Assembly (NCBI RefSeq): GCF_002127215.1
Contig: NZ_NFUT01000004.1
Coordinates: 110,592 to 174,591 of the forward strand
DNA from: Hydrogenophaga sp. IBVHS2
GTDB taxonomy: Bacteria > Pseudomonadota > Gammaproteobacteria > Burkholderiales > Burkholderiaceae_C
Direction: 5' to 3'
Length of the DNA: 64,000 bases
The stretch's first letter is position 1. Every line of letters starts with the position of its first letter. The notes beneath the pieces are model-generated. The model was not told where the DNA came from. It searched no databases and saw only the letters and a program-made list of their open reading frames with translations. This document shows, piece by piece, positions 19,592 through 28,114 of the stretch. The translations under genes were made by a program, and so were the position numbers.

Positions 19592-21652
19592 ATGTCCGCC
19601 GGCCTGAACCTCGCCCAGCTTGAAGCCGTGAACCACCTCGGCGGCCCCTGCCTGGTGCTGGCCGGTGCCGGCTCGGGCAAGACCCGGGTCATCACCCACA
19701 AGATTGCGCGCCTCATCCAGGCCGGCCTGGCAGCCGACCGCATTGCCGCCATCACCTTCACCAACAAGGCCGCTGCCGAAATGCGCGAACGCGCCGGGCA
19801 GCTGGTGGGCCGCGACGCGAAGAAGGTGCTGATCTGCACCTTCCACGCCCTGGGCGTACGGCTGCTGCGCGAGGACGGCGAGGTGCTGGGCCTGAAGAAG
19901 CAGTTCAGCATCCTGGACACCGACGACATCACCAGCCTGCTCAAGGACTGCGGCGGCACCACCGATGCGGCCACGGCGCGGCAATGGCAGTGGACCATCA
20001 GCGCCTGGAAGAGCGCCGGCCTGAACGCCGCGCAGGCGCTCAAGCAGGCGCGCGACGAGAACGAGCGGGTGGCGGCCGCCATCATGGGCCGCTACGAGGA
20101 GCGGCTGACCGCCTACCAGGCGGTCGACTTCGACGACCTGATCGGCCTGCCCCTGAAGCTGCTCACCGAGCACGAGACCGTGCGCGAGAAGTGGCAGCGC
20201 AAGATGGGCCATGTGCTGGTGGACGAATACCAGGACACCAACGCCACCCAGTACGAGCTGCTCAAGCTGCTGGTGGGTGAACGCGCCCGCTTCACCGCCG
20301 TGGGCGACGACGACCAGTCCATCTACGGCTGGCGCGGCGCCACGCTGGACAACCTCAAGCGCCTCCCGCAGGACTTCCCCGAACTCAAGGTCATCAAGCT
20401 GGAGCAGAACTACCGCTCCACCAGCGCCATCCTGCGCGCGGCCAACAACGTCATCGGCCCCAACCCCAAGCTGTTTCCCAAGACGCTGTGGAGCGACCTG
20501 GGCGAGGGCGAGCCGGTGCGGGTGGTGGACGCCGACAACGAGGACCACGAGGCCGAGCGCGCCGTGGCCCGCATCCAGAGCCTGCGCGCCACCAGCCCGC
20601 ACAAGGAATGGCGGGACTTCGCCATCCTGTACCGGGCCAACCACATGGCCCGCGCCTTCGAGCAGTCGCTGCGCAAGGCCAACATCCCGTACAAGGTCTC
20701 GGGCGGCCAGAGCTTCTTCGACCGTGCCGAGATCCGGGACCTCTGCGCCTGGCTGCGGCTGATCGTCAACAACGACGACGACCCGGCCTTCATGCGCGCA
20801 GCCACCACGCCCAAGCGCGGCATCGGCCACACCACGCTGCAGCAGCTGGGCAGCTTTGCCACCCAGTACAAGCTCAGCCTGTTCGAAGCGCTGTTCTCGA
20901 ACTCGCTGGGTGCGGCGCTGCCGGCGCGGGCCGTGGCCACCCTGCACGAGTTCGGTCGCTGCATCAACGACCTGGAATACCGCGCGCGCCACACCGTGGG
21001 TGCCGAGGCCGCGCGGCAGTTCCTCACCGACTGGCTCAAGGACATCGGCTACGAGCAGCACCTGCTGGACAGCGAGGACAACGACAAGGTGGCCGCCGCC
21101 CGCTGGACCAACGTGATCGACTTCTGCGACTGGGTGGCCGGGCGCTGCGGTGGCCAGATCGAGGACGAGGCCGGTGCCACGGTGGAGTCCGAGCGCAAGA
21201 GCCTGCTGGAGGTGGTGCAGACCATCGCCCTGCTCTCCACCCTGTCGGAGCGCGAGCAGGACCAGAACGTCGTGACCCTGTCCACCCTGCATGCCTCCAA
21301 GGGCCTGGAATGGCCGCATGTGATGCTGGTGGGCGTGAACGAGGGGCTGCTGCCGTTCAAGACCGACGCGGCCGACAGCGACCTGCCGGCCGAGGCCCTG
21401 GCCCAGCGGCTGCAGGAAGAGCGCCGCCTGATGTACGTGGGCATCACCCGCGCGCAGCGCACCCTGTCGGTGAGCTGGCTCAAGCGGCGCAAGAAGGGCC
21501 GCGAGAGCGTGCCCGGCAGCCCCAGCCGCTTCATTGCCGAGATGGCCCTCGACCAGGCCACGGTGCGCGAAGACCCGCGCGAGAAGCTCAAGGCGCTGCG
21601 CGCCGAGTTCGCGCAACGCGCCAAGGAACAGGCCGACCGACCGACAGGATGA
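19592..21652 (+). CDS. rep: ATP-dependent DNA helicase Rep (UvrD family)
   Basis: A 686-residue superfamily 1A 3'-5' helicase that helps forks pass protein barriers. Motifs in order: the Q-motif region LNLAQLEAVNH, Walker A AGAGSGKTRVI, AITFTNKAAAEM, VDEYQDTN, GDDDQSIYGWRGA, LEQNYRST, STLHASKGLEWPHV and MYVGITRAQ. It matches Rep (673 in E. coli) rather than UvrD in lacking a long C-terminal tail. The ATG at 19592 gives the standard N-terminus MSAGLNLAQLEAVNH. Its stop overlaps the start of the next small gene (ATGA). Confidence 0.93.
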   Translation: MSAGLNLAQLEAVNHLGGPCLVLAGAGSGKTRVITHKIARLIQAGLAADRIAAITFTNKAAAEMRERAGQLVGRDAKKVLICTFHALGVRLLREDGEVLGLKKQFSILDTDDITSLLKDCGGTTDAATARQWQWTISAWKSAGLNAAQALKQARDENERVAAAIMGRYEERLTAYQAVDFDDLIGLPLKLLTEHETVREKWQRKMGHVLVDEYQDTNATQYELLKLLVGERARFTAVGDDDQSIYGWRGATLDNLKRLPQDFPELKVIKLEQNYRSTSAILRAANNVIGPNPKLFPKTLWSDLGEGEPVRVVDADNEDHEAERAVARIQSLRATSPHKEWRDFAILYRANHMARAFEQSLRKANIPYKVSGGQSFFDRAEIRDLCAWLRLIVNNDDDPAFMRAATTPKRGIGHTTLQQLGSFATQYKLSLFEALFSNSLGAALPARAVATLHEFGRCINDLEYRARHTVGAEAARQFLTDWLKDIGYEQHLLDSEDNDKVAAARWTNVIDFCDWVAGRCGGQIEDEAGATVESERKSLLEVVQTIALLSTLSEREQDQNVVTLSTLHASKGLEWPHVMLVGVNEGLLPFKTDAADSDLPAEALAQRLQEERRLMYVGITRAQRTLSVSWLKRRKKGRESVPGSPSRFIAEMALDQATVREDPREKLKALRAEFAQRAKEQADRPTG

Positions 21653-22173
21653 CCCGCATGACCCGCTTCTTCCACCGCCCGGCACGGCGGCTGTGCGCCG
21701 TGGCCGCCGTGCTCGTCCCGTCGGCCCTGTCGAGCCTGCTGGCGCCGGCCGCCCTGGCCCAGACGGTCGCACCCGCCGCCCCCGCCTGCGAAACACCCGC
21801 CTTCATGGAGCCGGCTCGCCTGTCCGGCCTGTGGCAGCTCACGCTCTGGCCCGAGAACGGTTCAACGGCACAGCCCGCCTCCACCGGCGCCGTGCTGTTC
21901 GAACGGCATCCCGAATACGACGGCAGCGTGCGGGGACGCCTCAAGCGCAGCGACACCGGCAACGACCGCGAGGCCGTGCTCTCGGGCGACGTGGTGGACG
22001 GCGAGGTCAACTTCGACGAATCGTCCGACGGGGTGAATCTGGACGCCGTGTGGATCGGGGAACCGGCCGCCTGCGGGCTGGAACTCCGGGGCACCCGCCG
22101 CCCCGCCGACGGCCGCCCGGCCGATGCACCGGTGCTGAACTTCCTGCTGAAGAAGTCGCCCGGCTGGCGCTGA
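21649..22173 (+). CDS. Small exported protein of unknown function
   Basis: A 174-residue protein with a Sec-type signal peptide: an arginine-rich start, a hydrophobic core around AAVLVPSALSSLLAPAALA, and probable cleavage after ALA at about residue 37. The mature part has a pair of cysteines (CETPAF and AACGLEL) and beta-rich sequence (LSGLWQLTLWPENG, GSVRGRLKR), but no family that I recognise. The start codon overlaps the rep stop (ATGA); a second ATG lies three codons downstream. It is probably translated with rep, although the shared function is not evident. Confidence 0.7.
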   Translation: MTRMTRFFHRPARRLCAVAAVLVPSALSSLLAPAALAQTVAPAAPACETPAFMEPARLSGLWQLTLWPENGSTAQPASTGAVLFERHPEYDGSVRGRLKRSDTGNDREAVLSGDVVDGEVNFDESSDGVNLDAVWIGEPAACGLELRGTRRPADGRPADAPVLNFLLKKSPGWR

Positions 22174-22187
22174 GCCCCGACCGGGTG

Positions 22188-22823
22188 TCAGTACGGTGGT
22201 GGCTGCTTGCCCTGGGCCGCCGCCTTGGCCCGGGCATTGACGATGCCGCAATTGCGCAGATCGCCCGGCCCGGAGGGGCACTTGTCCACCTGGGGGTGCG
22301 GTTTGGGCTGCGGGTACACCGGCGGCCGGCCCTGGGGCCGCACCACGATCACCGGGGCCGGCGCGGCCACGGTGCGGTCCGGCTCGGCCAGGCCACAGGT
22401 GGCGAAGAACGCCGAGCGCTTGGCCTCGATGAAGGCCTCGGTGTTGGTCATGGCCGAGGCGGCAGTCTCGTAGGCTTCCTGCGCCTTGCGGCATTCCGGC
22501 GTGTTGACGCGGTCGGCCGGTGCGGCGTTCTGCACCACGACGGGCTGCGGGCGCGAGGCGGCCGCCTGCTCCCGCCGCAGCTGGTCGCGCAGGCGCTCGT
22601 TCTCCTGCTTGAGCAGGATCTCGCGGTCCGCGGCGGTGTCGACCGTGTTGGGCGCCACATCCACCTGCGCCTGCCGGGCGCTGCGCGGACACGGCGTGTC
22701 GGCGTACGCCACGCGGCCATCGGGCTGCTCGCAGCGGTAGACCTGCTGGGACTGCGCATCGGACGACCAGGCACCCGCCACGACAAGCAGGCACAGCAAC
22801 ACAGGAGTGGGTATCGAATTCAT
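22188..22823 (-). CDS. DUF4124 domain-containing exported protein
   Basis: A 211-residue protein with a signal peptide (MNSIPTPVLLCLLVVAGAW, cleavage near SDAQS) and, directly after it, the DUF4124 motif QVYRCEQPDGRVAYADTPC, a small beta domain with two cysteines common in periplasmic proteins of beta- and gammaproteobacteria. A short coiled coil (about 70-90, rich in Glu, Arg and Leu) follows, and the C-terminal part is proline-rich with more cysteines. Function is unknown. It converges with the small exported protein after rep. Confidence 0.8.
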   Translation of the reverse strand: MNSIPTPVLLCLLVVAGAWSSDAQSQQVYRCEQPDGRVAYADTPCPRSARQAQVDVAPNTVDTAADREILLKQENERLRDQLRREQAAASRPQPVVVQNAAPADRVNTPECRKAQEAYETAASAMTNTEAFIEAKRSAFFATCGLAEPDRTVAAPAPVIVVRPQGRPPVYPQPKPHPQVDKCPSGPGDLRNCGIVNARAKAAAQGKQPPPY

Positions 22824-22871
22824 GGCTGCATTCTCCGGCGGGCCTCGGGAAAAAGCGATCCCCGGAAAGCA

Positions 22872-22898
22872 AGACGCCCATCACTGGGATGGGCGTCT
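22872..22898 (-). terminator. Intrinsic terminator of the tRNA-Phe/tRNA-Gly unit
   Basis: A perfect 11-base stem (AGACGCCCATC with GATGGGCGTCT) encloses a five-base loop. It lies about 30 bases downstream of tRNA-Gly on the minus strand and is followed there by TGCTTTCC, a modest U-rich tail. Confidence 0.7.
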
Positions 22899-22926
22899 GA
22901 CCGCATGGTTCCGGAACCATGGCAAC

Positions 22927-23002
22927 TGGAGCGGGAAACGAGGTTCGAACTCGCGACCTCAACCTTGGCAAGGTTGCGCTCTACCAACTGAGCTATTCCC
23001 GC
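22927..23002 (-). tRNA. tRNA-Gly (anticodon GCC)
   Basis: The minus strand gives a 76-nucleotide cloverleaf with acceptor GCGGGAA/TTCCCGC, D arm GCTCAGTTGGTAGAGC, anticodon loop TTGCCAA, T loop TTCGAAC and encoded CCA. It sits 9 bases downstream of tRNA-Phe and shares its transcript. Confidence 0.97.
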
Positions 23003-23011
23003 GAAGGAATC

Positions 23012-23087
23012 TGGTGGCCTGGGGCGGAATCGAACCACCGACACGCGGATTTTCAATCCGCTGCTCTACCAACTGAGCTACCGGGCC
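23012..23087 (-). tRNA. tRNA-Phe (anticodon GAA)
   Basis: The minus strand gives a 76-nucleotide cloverleaf with acceptor starting GGCCCGG, D arm GCTCAGTTGGTAGAGC, anticodon loop with GAA, T loop TTCGATT and encoded CCA. A -10-like TATACT lies about 15 bases upstream. Confidence 0.97.
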
Positions 23088-23101
23088 TTGGAAAGACCGC
23101 G

Positions 23102-23107
23102 AGTATA
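23102..23107 (-). promoter_or_regulatory. -10 element for tRNA-Phe/tRNA-Gly
   Basis: The minus strand reads TATACT here, placing a transcription start a few bases before tRNA-Phe. No good -35 is visible at the usual distance, so the call rests on position and the -10. Confidence 0.5.
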
Positions 23108-23130
23108 GCAGTATTTTCGGGGTGGACTTT

Positions 23131-23835
23131 TCAGTGCGCGTTGCGCTTGCTGCGGGCGAGATCCACACCGAGCTGCTTGAGCTTGCGGTAGAGGTGGGTG
23201 CGCTCCAGGCCGGTCTTCTCGGCCACACGGGTCATGGAGCCGGACTCCTTGGCCAGGTGGTACTCGAAATAGGCCTTCTCGAAACCGTCCCGCGCCTCGC
23301 GCAGGGGGCTGTCCAGGTTGAAGAGTTGCTGCGGCTGCGGACCGAGGTCGGCAAGACCGGCAGCCAGGGGCAGCACGGCGCTGGGCAGACTCGCCGTCAT
23401 GGCCTGCTCCACCGTGAACTCGGCCAGGCCGGGGCGCGCGGCCGATGCCAGCGCCGGCGACGCCTTGGCGGGCAGCTTGTTGAGTCCCTGGTCGACCGCC
23501 TTGAGCAGCTTCTGCATCGTGATCGGTTTTTCCAGGAAGGCACTGGCGCCGATGCGGGTGGCTTCCACCGCCGTGTCGATGGTGGCGTGGCCGCTCATCA
23601 TGATGACCGGCATGGTCAGCAGCCCGTTGCTGGCCCATTCCTTGAGCAGGGTGACGCCGTCGGTGTCGGGCATCCAGATGTCCAGCAGCACCAGGTCGGG
23701 CCGCAGGCTGGCCCGGATCTGGCGGGCCTGGGCCGCGTTCTCGGCCAGCTCCACCGCATGACCTTCGTCGTTCAGGATCTCCGAGAGCAGGTCCCGGATG
23801 CCCAGTTCATCGTCCACCACCAGAATCGTTGCCAT
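23131..23835 (-). CDS. NtrX-like response regulator lacking the AAA+ domain
   Basis: A 234-residue regulator. The receiver domain (1-120) has acidic residues DDE (8-10), phospho-acceptor D52 in LLDIWMPD and K103 in LEKP. The C-terminal region (about 175-225, ending ERTHLYRKLKQLGVDL) is a Fis-type helix-turn-helix. Classical NtrX (about 450 residues) carries a sigma-54 AAA+ ATPase between these parts; here there is only a ~50-residue alanine-rich linker. It therefore cannot activate sigma-54 promoters in the standard way and probably acts as a direct DNA-binding regulator. It follows ntrY by 32 bases and is the likely partner. Confidence 0.85.
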   Translation of the reverse strand: MATILVVDDELGIRDLLSEILNDEGHAVELAENAAQARQIRASLRPDLVLLDIWMPDTDGVTLLKEWASNGLLTMPVIMMSGHATIDTAVEATRIGASAFLEKPITMQKLLKAVDQGLNKLPAKASPALASAARPGLAEFTVEQAMTASLPSAVLPLAAGLADLGPQPQQLFNLDSPLREARDGFEKAYFEYHLAKESGSMTRVAEKTGLERTHLYRKLKQLGVDLARSKRNAH

Positions 23836-23867
23836 GTCACCCTGTCTGCCGCCCGGATGGGCTGTTG

Positions 23868-26111
23868 TCAATTTGCAACTGCGAATGATAACGAGACTTG
23901 GGCGCCCGTGATGCGTCCTTCCACCAGGCGATTGCTCAGGTCCACCCGACCGCCGTGCTCGTCCATGATCTTCTTGACCACCGCCAGACCCAGTCCGGTG
24001 CCCTTGCTCTTGGTCGTGACGTAGGGCTCGAAGGCCCGCTTGAGGATGTGCTCGGCGAATCCCGGCCCCTGGTCCAGGACGCTCAACCGCACCCACTGGC
24101 CGCTGTCGGAGCGGCGGGTGCGCAGCAGCACCTCGGCGCCCGGCTGGGCGGTCATGGCGTCCTGCGCGTTCTGCACCAGGTTGTGCACGATCTGGCGCAC
24201 CTGCTGGGCATCGGCCATCGCCATCGGCAGGTCGTCGGCCAGCTCCAGACGCACCGGTACGGCGGCATGGTCGTACAGGGCCAGGATGTCCCGCAGCAGC
24301 GCATTGAGGTCCACCGGCACCAGCTGTGCCGCCGGCAGGCGCGCGTAGTCGCGGAATTCGTTGACCAGGCGCTTCATGGCATCGACCTGATCGACGATGG
24401 TGCGCACCGACTTGTCGAGCACCGCCTGCTCGGGCGGCGCCACCTTGCCGTCCAGCTTCATGGCCAGCCGTTCGGCCGAGAGCTGGATGGGCGTGAGCGG
24501 GTTCTTGATCTCGTGCGCCAGCCGCCGCGCCACCTCGCCCCAGGCCTGGGCGCGCTGGGCCGACACCATGTCGGACACATCGTCGAACACCAGCAGGCGT
24601 TCGTTGCGCGGCAGCAGGGCACCGCGCGCGATCAGGGTGATGCCTTGCTGGAACGGCGTGGTGCCGCTGGCGGACAGCTCGAACGACTGCTGCCAGTAGC
24701 CCCCTTCGTGCGGGGTCTGGTCGCCCAGGAAGCGTTCGAACTGCTGCAGCACGCCGCTGCCGAAGGCCTCCAGGCCGGGCAGCTCCACCAGCGGACGGCC
24801 GATGTGCAGCGCCAGCGGAATGTGGAGGATGCGTTCGGCGCCCGGGTTGACGCTGCGCAGGGCGCCGGCCTCGTCCAGCACCACCACGCCGGCGGTGAGG
24901 TTGTCCAGGATGGTCTGCAGGTTGTCGCGGGCGGCGTCCACCTCGGACATGCTGCGCTGCACGGCCGCGCGCGCGTCCGACAGGTCCTGCGTCATGTGGG
25001 CAAAGGTGCGGGTCAGGCCGGCGAGTTCGTCGCGCGAGGTCAGGGCCTGCTTGGGACTGAGGTTGCCGGCGGCCACCTCGCGCATGCCCTCGGCCAGCAC
25101 CAGCAGCGGGCGCACCAGCTGGTTGCCCAGCAGCACCGCCAGCAGCACGGCACCGAACACGGCCAGGAACAGCGCCAGCGTCAGGGTGCCGATGTACATG
25201 CGGCGCAGCCCTTCGCGGGCCAGGGCACGTTCCTGGTATTCGCGGTTGGCCAGCTGCACCGCCAGCGCGTCCACCACCAGGGCAGACGGCAGCGGTGCCA
25301 CCGCCTGCAGGTAGCGCGGCTCGCCGCCGAACGCAAAGGTCGGCGGGGGCACCAGCGCCGTGACGCGGATGCGCGCCTCGCGCGCGGCCAGCGCGGCATC
25401 GAGTTCGCTGTCGGCGCCCTCTTCCAGTCCTTCCACCGTGGCCACCACGCGGGCCTCGCGCACATTGCGCAGCAAGGCGGCCGATGGCCGCTCGGGGCTG
25501 AGATCGAAGCGCGAGACACCGGCGCTGCCCAGCGGCCGGCCGCTGGCGCCCCACAGCACCACGTCGCTGGCCCCGAGCTGGTTGCGCACATCGTCCAGCG
25601 CAAAGACCGCCGAGGTGCTGGACAGGCGCGACAGGCCTTCGGCGGCCACGCGCGCCTTGTTGGACATGTCCGCCATCAGCGTGTCCAGCGTGGTCCGCCC
25701 GAGGTTGAGGCCGGCGGCCAGGGCCGACTCCACCCGCACATCGAACCAGCTCTCGATGGAACGCGACACGAACTGGTAGGACACGGTGTAGATCAGCAGG
25801 CCCGGCAGCACGCCCACCAGGCCGATGATCCCGGCCAGCTTGATGAGCAGCCGGCTGCCGAACTTGCCACGCTTGAGTCGCAGGAACAGCCGCACCGCCA
25901 GCCAGCCGATGACCAGCAGCAGGAAGCCGGCCACCGCCACGTTCACCGCCACCAGCCAGGTGAAGTTCTGCTCGTACAGCGCCCGGTTGCGCGTGGCCAG
26001 GGTCAGCAGGAAGAGCAGCACCATGCCCACGCCGGTCATGAAGACCAGGGCTGCGCCGACCGCCCAGCGCGCAGCCACGGCCTGGCGACGGGAGTTGGGT
26101 GCGGCGCTCAC
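23868..26111 (-). CDS. NtrY-type membrane histidine kinase
   Basis: A 747-residue sensor kinase starting at GTG. It has N-terminal hydrophobic segments (about 17-37, 48-70 and 86-110), a periplasmic or extracytoplasmic region, another membrane helix near 305-325, a HAMP domain, a PAS domain (around 385-480), a HisKA domain with H533 in RLAHEIKNPLTPI, and an HATPase domain with NLVQNAQDAM, DQGPGF and KGTGLGLAVVKK. NtrY proteins sense nitrogen- or redox-related signals and phosphorylate NtrX. The downstream regulator is a short NtrX-like protein. The gene is preceded 10 bases upstream by the DUF4390 gene. Confidence 0.88.
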   Translation of the reverse strand: MSAAPNSRRQAVAARWAVGAALVFMTGVGMVLLFLLTLATRNRALYEQNFTWLVAVNVAVAGFLLLVIGWLAVRLFLRLKRGKFGSRLLIKLAGIIGLVGVLPGLLIYTVSYQFVSRSIESWFDVRVESALAAGLNLGRTTLDTLMADMSNKARVAAEGLSRLSSTSAVFALDDVRNQLGASDVVLWGASGRPLGSAGVSRFDLSPERPSAALLRNVREARVVATVEGLEEGADSELDAALAAREARIRVTALVPPPTFAFGGEPRYLQAVAPLPSALVVDALAVQLANREYQERALAREGLRRMYIGTLTLALFLAVFGAVLLAVLLGNQLVRPLLVLAEGMREVAAGNLSPKQALTSRDELAGLTRTFAHMTQDLSDARAAVQRSMSEVDAARDNLQTILDNLTAGVVVLDEAGALRSVNPGAERILHIPLALHIGRPLVELPGLEAFGSGVLQQFERFLGDQTPHEGGYWQQSFELSASGTTPFQQGITLIARGALLPRNERLLVFDDVSDMVSAQRAQAWGEVARRLAHEIKNPLTPIQLSAERLAMKLDGKVAPPEQAVLDKSVRTIVDQVDAMKRLVNEFRDYARLPAAQLVPVDLNALLRDILALYDHAAVPVRLELADDLPMAMADAQQVRQIVHNLVQNAQDAMTAQPGAEVLLRTRRSDSGQWVRLSVLDQGPGFAEHILKRAFEPYVTTKSKGTGLGLAVVKKIMDEHGGRVDLSNRLVEGRITGAQVSLSFAVAN

Positions 26112-26121
26112 GGGCGGGCGC

Positions 26122-26808
26122 TCAACGATCGGCGTCGACCATGTCGGGCACGGTCAGACGCTGCAGGAACTGCACCGACCAGTCCGGGTCGTTGCCCAGC
26201 CCGATCTGGAACGGACGGGGCAGCAGGCTGAGATCGAGCCGGAAGGCCACCTCCACCCGGTGTGTCTCGCCGGTCTCGATCTGCGCGGCATCGAGCAGGC
26301 GCCAGCGCCCGGGCCGGCCGATGCTGGCCAGAGCGTCGGCCAGCGAGTCGTGGTTCTGGTGGGCGGCGTACTGGAGTCCGGCACCGCCGCCCGCCCCACC
26401 GCCATCGGTGGAGAGGCTCACGCGCCAGCGTCGGGTCAGGGGCTGGTAGGCCAGGCGCAGCACCCGCACCGCCGTGACCAGACGCTTGTCGGACCAGTAC
26501 CAGCGCGACCGGCTGACATCGACCTGCCACACGAAGTACAGCGGCACGCCCCGCACCAGCGCGTCTTCCACCACCGGCGTGGCGGTCAGGCCCAGACGGG
26601 CATTGAGGTAGAGGCCTTCTGCGGTGCGCTCCAGCGCCATCTGCTGGACCTGCGGATTGGCGCGGGCGTCGGCCAGCAGGCACAGACCGACGAGCACCGC
26701 CCAGAAAGTGGCTCTGGCACGCCCCGAGGCCCTGCACCACGCCCGGATGAGGACCCGCCAGCCCTCAGGCAGCGGGCTTGTCGAGCCGGGCGTAGAAGAA
26801 ACCGTCAT
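26122..26808 (-). CDS. DUF4390 domain-containing protein
   Basis: A 228-residue protein. The ATG at 26808 starts inside the 3' end of rsmB, a 44-base overlap. After a basic, serine/proline-rich start a hydrophobic segment (ATFWAVLVGLCLLADARA, about 34-51) looks like a signal peptide. The remaining sequence, beginning NPQVQQMALERTAEGLYLNARL and containing FVWQVDVSRSRWYWSDK, is typical of DUF4390, a family found in betaproteobacteria between rsmB and ntrY. Its function is unknown; the conserved neighbourhood suggests an envelope role linked to the NtrY sensor. Confidence 0.8.
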   Translation of the reverse strand: MTVSSTPGSTSPLPEGWRVLIRAWCRASGRARATFWAVLVGLCLLADARANPQVQQMALERTAEGLYLNARLGLTATPVVEDALVRGVPLYFVWQVDVSRSRWYWSDKRLVTAVRVLRLAYQPLTRRWRVSLSTDGGGAGGGAGLQYAAHQNHDSLADALASIGRPGRWRLLDAAQIETGETHRVEVAFRLDLSLLPRPFQIGLGNDPDWSVQFLQRLTVPDMVDADR

Positions 26809-28114
26809 GTCCACCCGGCGGATTGTCGTTGAACTGCCCGACCGGCCTGCCGGCACCGGGGAGCAAATGGCCGGCCGAGGGGTGTTGCCGGGCGTCGGTG
26901 TGGCGCGCAAGAAACGCCTGCACCTGGTCCTCGCCTTCGGCCCGGAACACCGAGCAGGTGGCGTACAGCAGCCGGCCACCCGGTCTGAGCAGGGGCCACA
27001 GCGCCTCCAGCAGGCGGCGCTGCTGGGCGGCAAGCGCCGCCACGTCGGCCTCGCGACGCAGCCAGCGCACGTCCGGGTGCCGTCGCACGATGCCGGAGGC
27101 GGTGCAGGGCGCATCCAGCAGGATGGCATCGAAGGGCTGGCCATCCCACCAGGCGGCTGTGTCGGCAGCGTCGGCCACCTTCACCTGCGCCCGGGCCTGC
27201 AGCTGCAGGCGCTGCAGGGTGTCGCCGATGCGGCGAGCCCGGTCGGCGTCGGCATCGAGTGCGAGCACCTGCACATCGGCCCGCTCCAGCAGGTGGGCGG
27301 TCTTGCCGCCGGGGGCGGCGCAGGCGTCGAGCACGCGGTGCTGCGGCCCCCAGTCCTGCCCCTGCAGCAGCAGCCCGGCCGCCATCTGGGCCGCGGCATC
27401 CTGCACCGAGACCAGTCCGTCGGTCCAGCCCGGCAGGCTGTCCACGGCACAGGGCCGGGCCAGCACCAGGCCGTCCTCGCCGGTGGGCAGGCTGGCCATG
27501 CCCGCCTCGGCCAGACGCAGGGCATAGGCACTGCGGTCGATGCGGCGGCGGTTGACGCGCAGGGTCATGGGGCCCGGCTCCTGGCTGGCCTGCAGCACCG
27601 CCGCCCAGTCCTGAGGATGGTCCCGGCGGACCCGGTCGATCCACCAGCGGGGGTGGTGGTGGCGGGCCGGCGGGTCATCGGCCACCTCGGCCATCAGGTC
27701 GGTCTGCTCCCGCAGCAGGCGGCGCAGGCAGGCGTTGATGAAGCCCGCCTGCCGCTGCAGGCGACGCTGCTGGCGCGCCGCCTCGACCGCCTGGTTGACC
27801 ACGGTATGGGGTGCATACCGCACGCCGTCGGCCGGCGCGACCAACAGGGCCACGGCGGCCACCAGCAGGGCCTGCACGACCGGCTCGGGGCTGCGGTCGG
27901 CCAGGCGATCCACCAGGGCCCGGGCCAGGCCCAGGTGGCGCAGGGCGTGAAAGGTCAGGGCCTGCACGGCCGGACGCAGGGGCGCCGGGACGTCGGGCAG
28001 GCCCTCGGCCAGCGAGCGGCCCTGCTGGACCTGGCGGACGGCCTCGGCGGTGTGCTGCAGCAGCACGGACAACCCGGGCGCGGTGCCCGGGGCCTTGACG
28101 GGTGAATCGGTCAT
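26765..28114 (-). CDS. rsmB: 16S rRNA (cytosine-967 C5)-methyltransferase RsmB
   Basis: A 449-residue enzyme that methylates C967 of 16S rRNA using S-adenosylmethionine. The N-terminal half is a NusB-like helical domain (about 20-150). The SAM domain has motif I DACAAPGGKTAHLL, motif IV LDAPCTASGIVRRHPD with one catalytic cysteine, and motif VI YATCSVF with the second. The C-terminal FNDNPPGGHDGFFYARL is typical. The ATG at 28114 overlaps the stop of the upstream protease gene (ATGA), and the 3' end overlaps the DUF4390 gene. Confidence 0.95.
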   Translation of the reverse strand: MTDSPVKAPGTAPGLSVLLQHTAEAVRQVQQGRSLAEGLPDVPAPLRPAVQALTFHALRHLGLARALVDRLADRSPEPVVQALLVAAVALLVAPADGVRYAPHTVVNQAVEAARQQRRLQRQAGFINACLRRLLREQTDLMAEVADDPPARHHHPRWWIDRVRRDHPQDWAAVLQASQEPGPMTLRVNRRRIDRSAYALRLAEAGMASLPTGEDGLVLARPCAVDSLPGWTDGLVSVQDAAAQMAAGLLLQGQDWGPQHRVLDACAAPGGKTAHLLERADVQVLALDADADRARRIGDTLQRLQLQARAQVKVADAADTAAWWDGQPFDAILLDAPCTASGIVRRHPDVRWLRREADVAALAAQQRRLLEALWPLLRPGGRLLYATCSVFRAEGEDQVQAFLARHTDARQHPSAGHLLPGAGRPVGQFNDNPPGGHDGFFYARLDKPAA

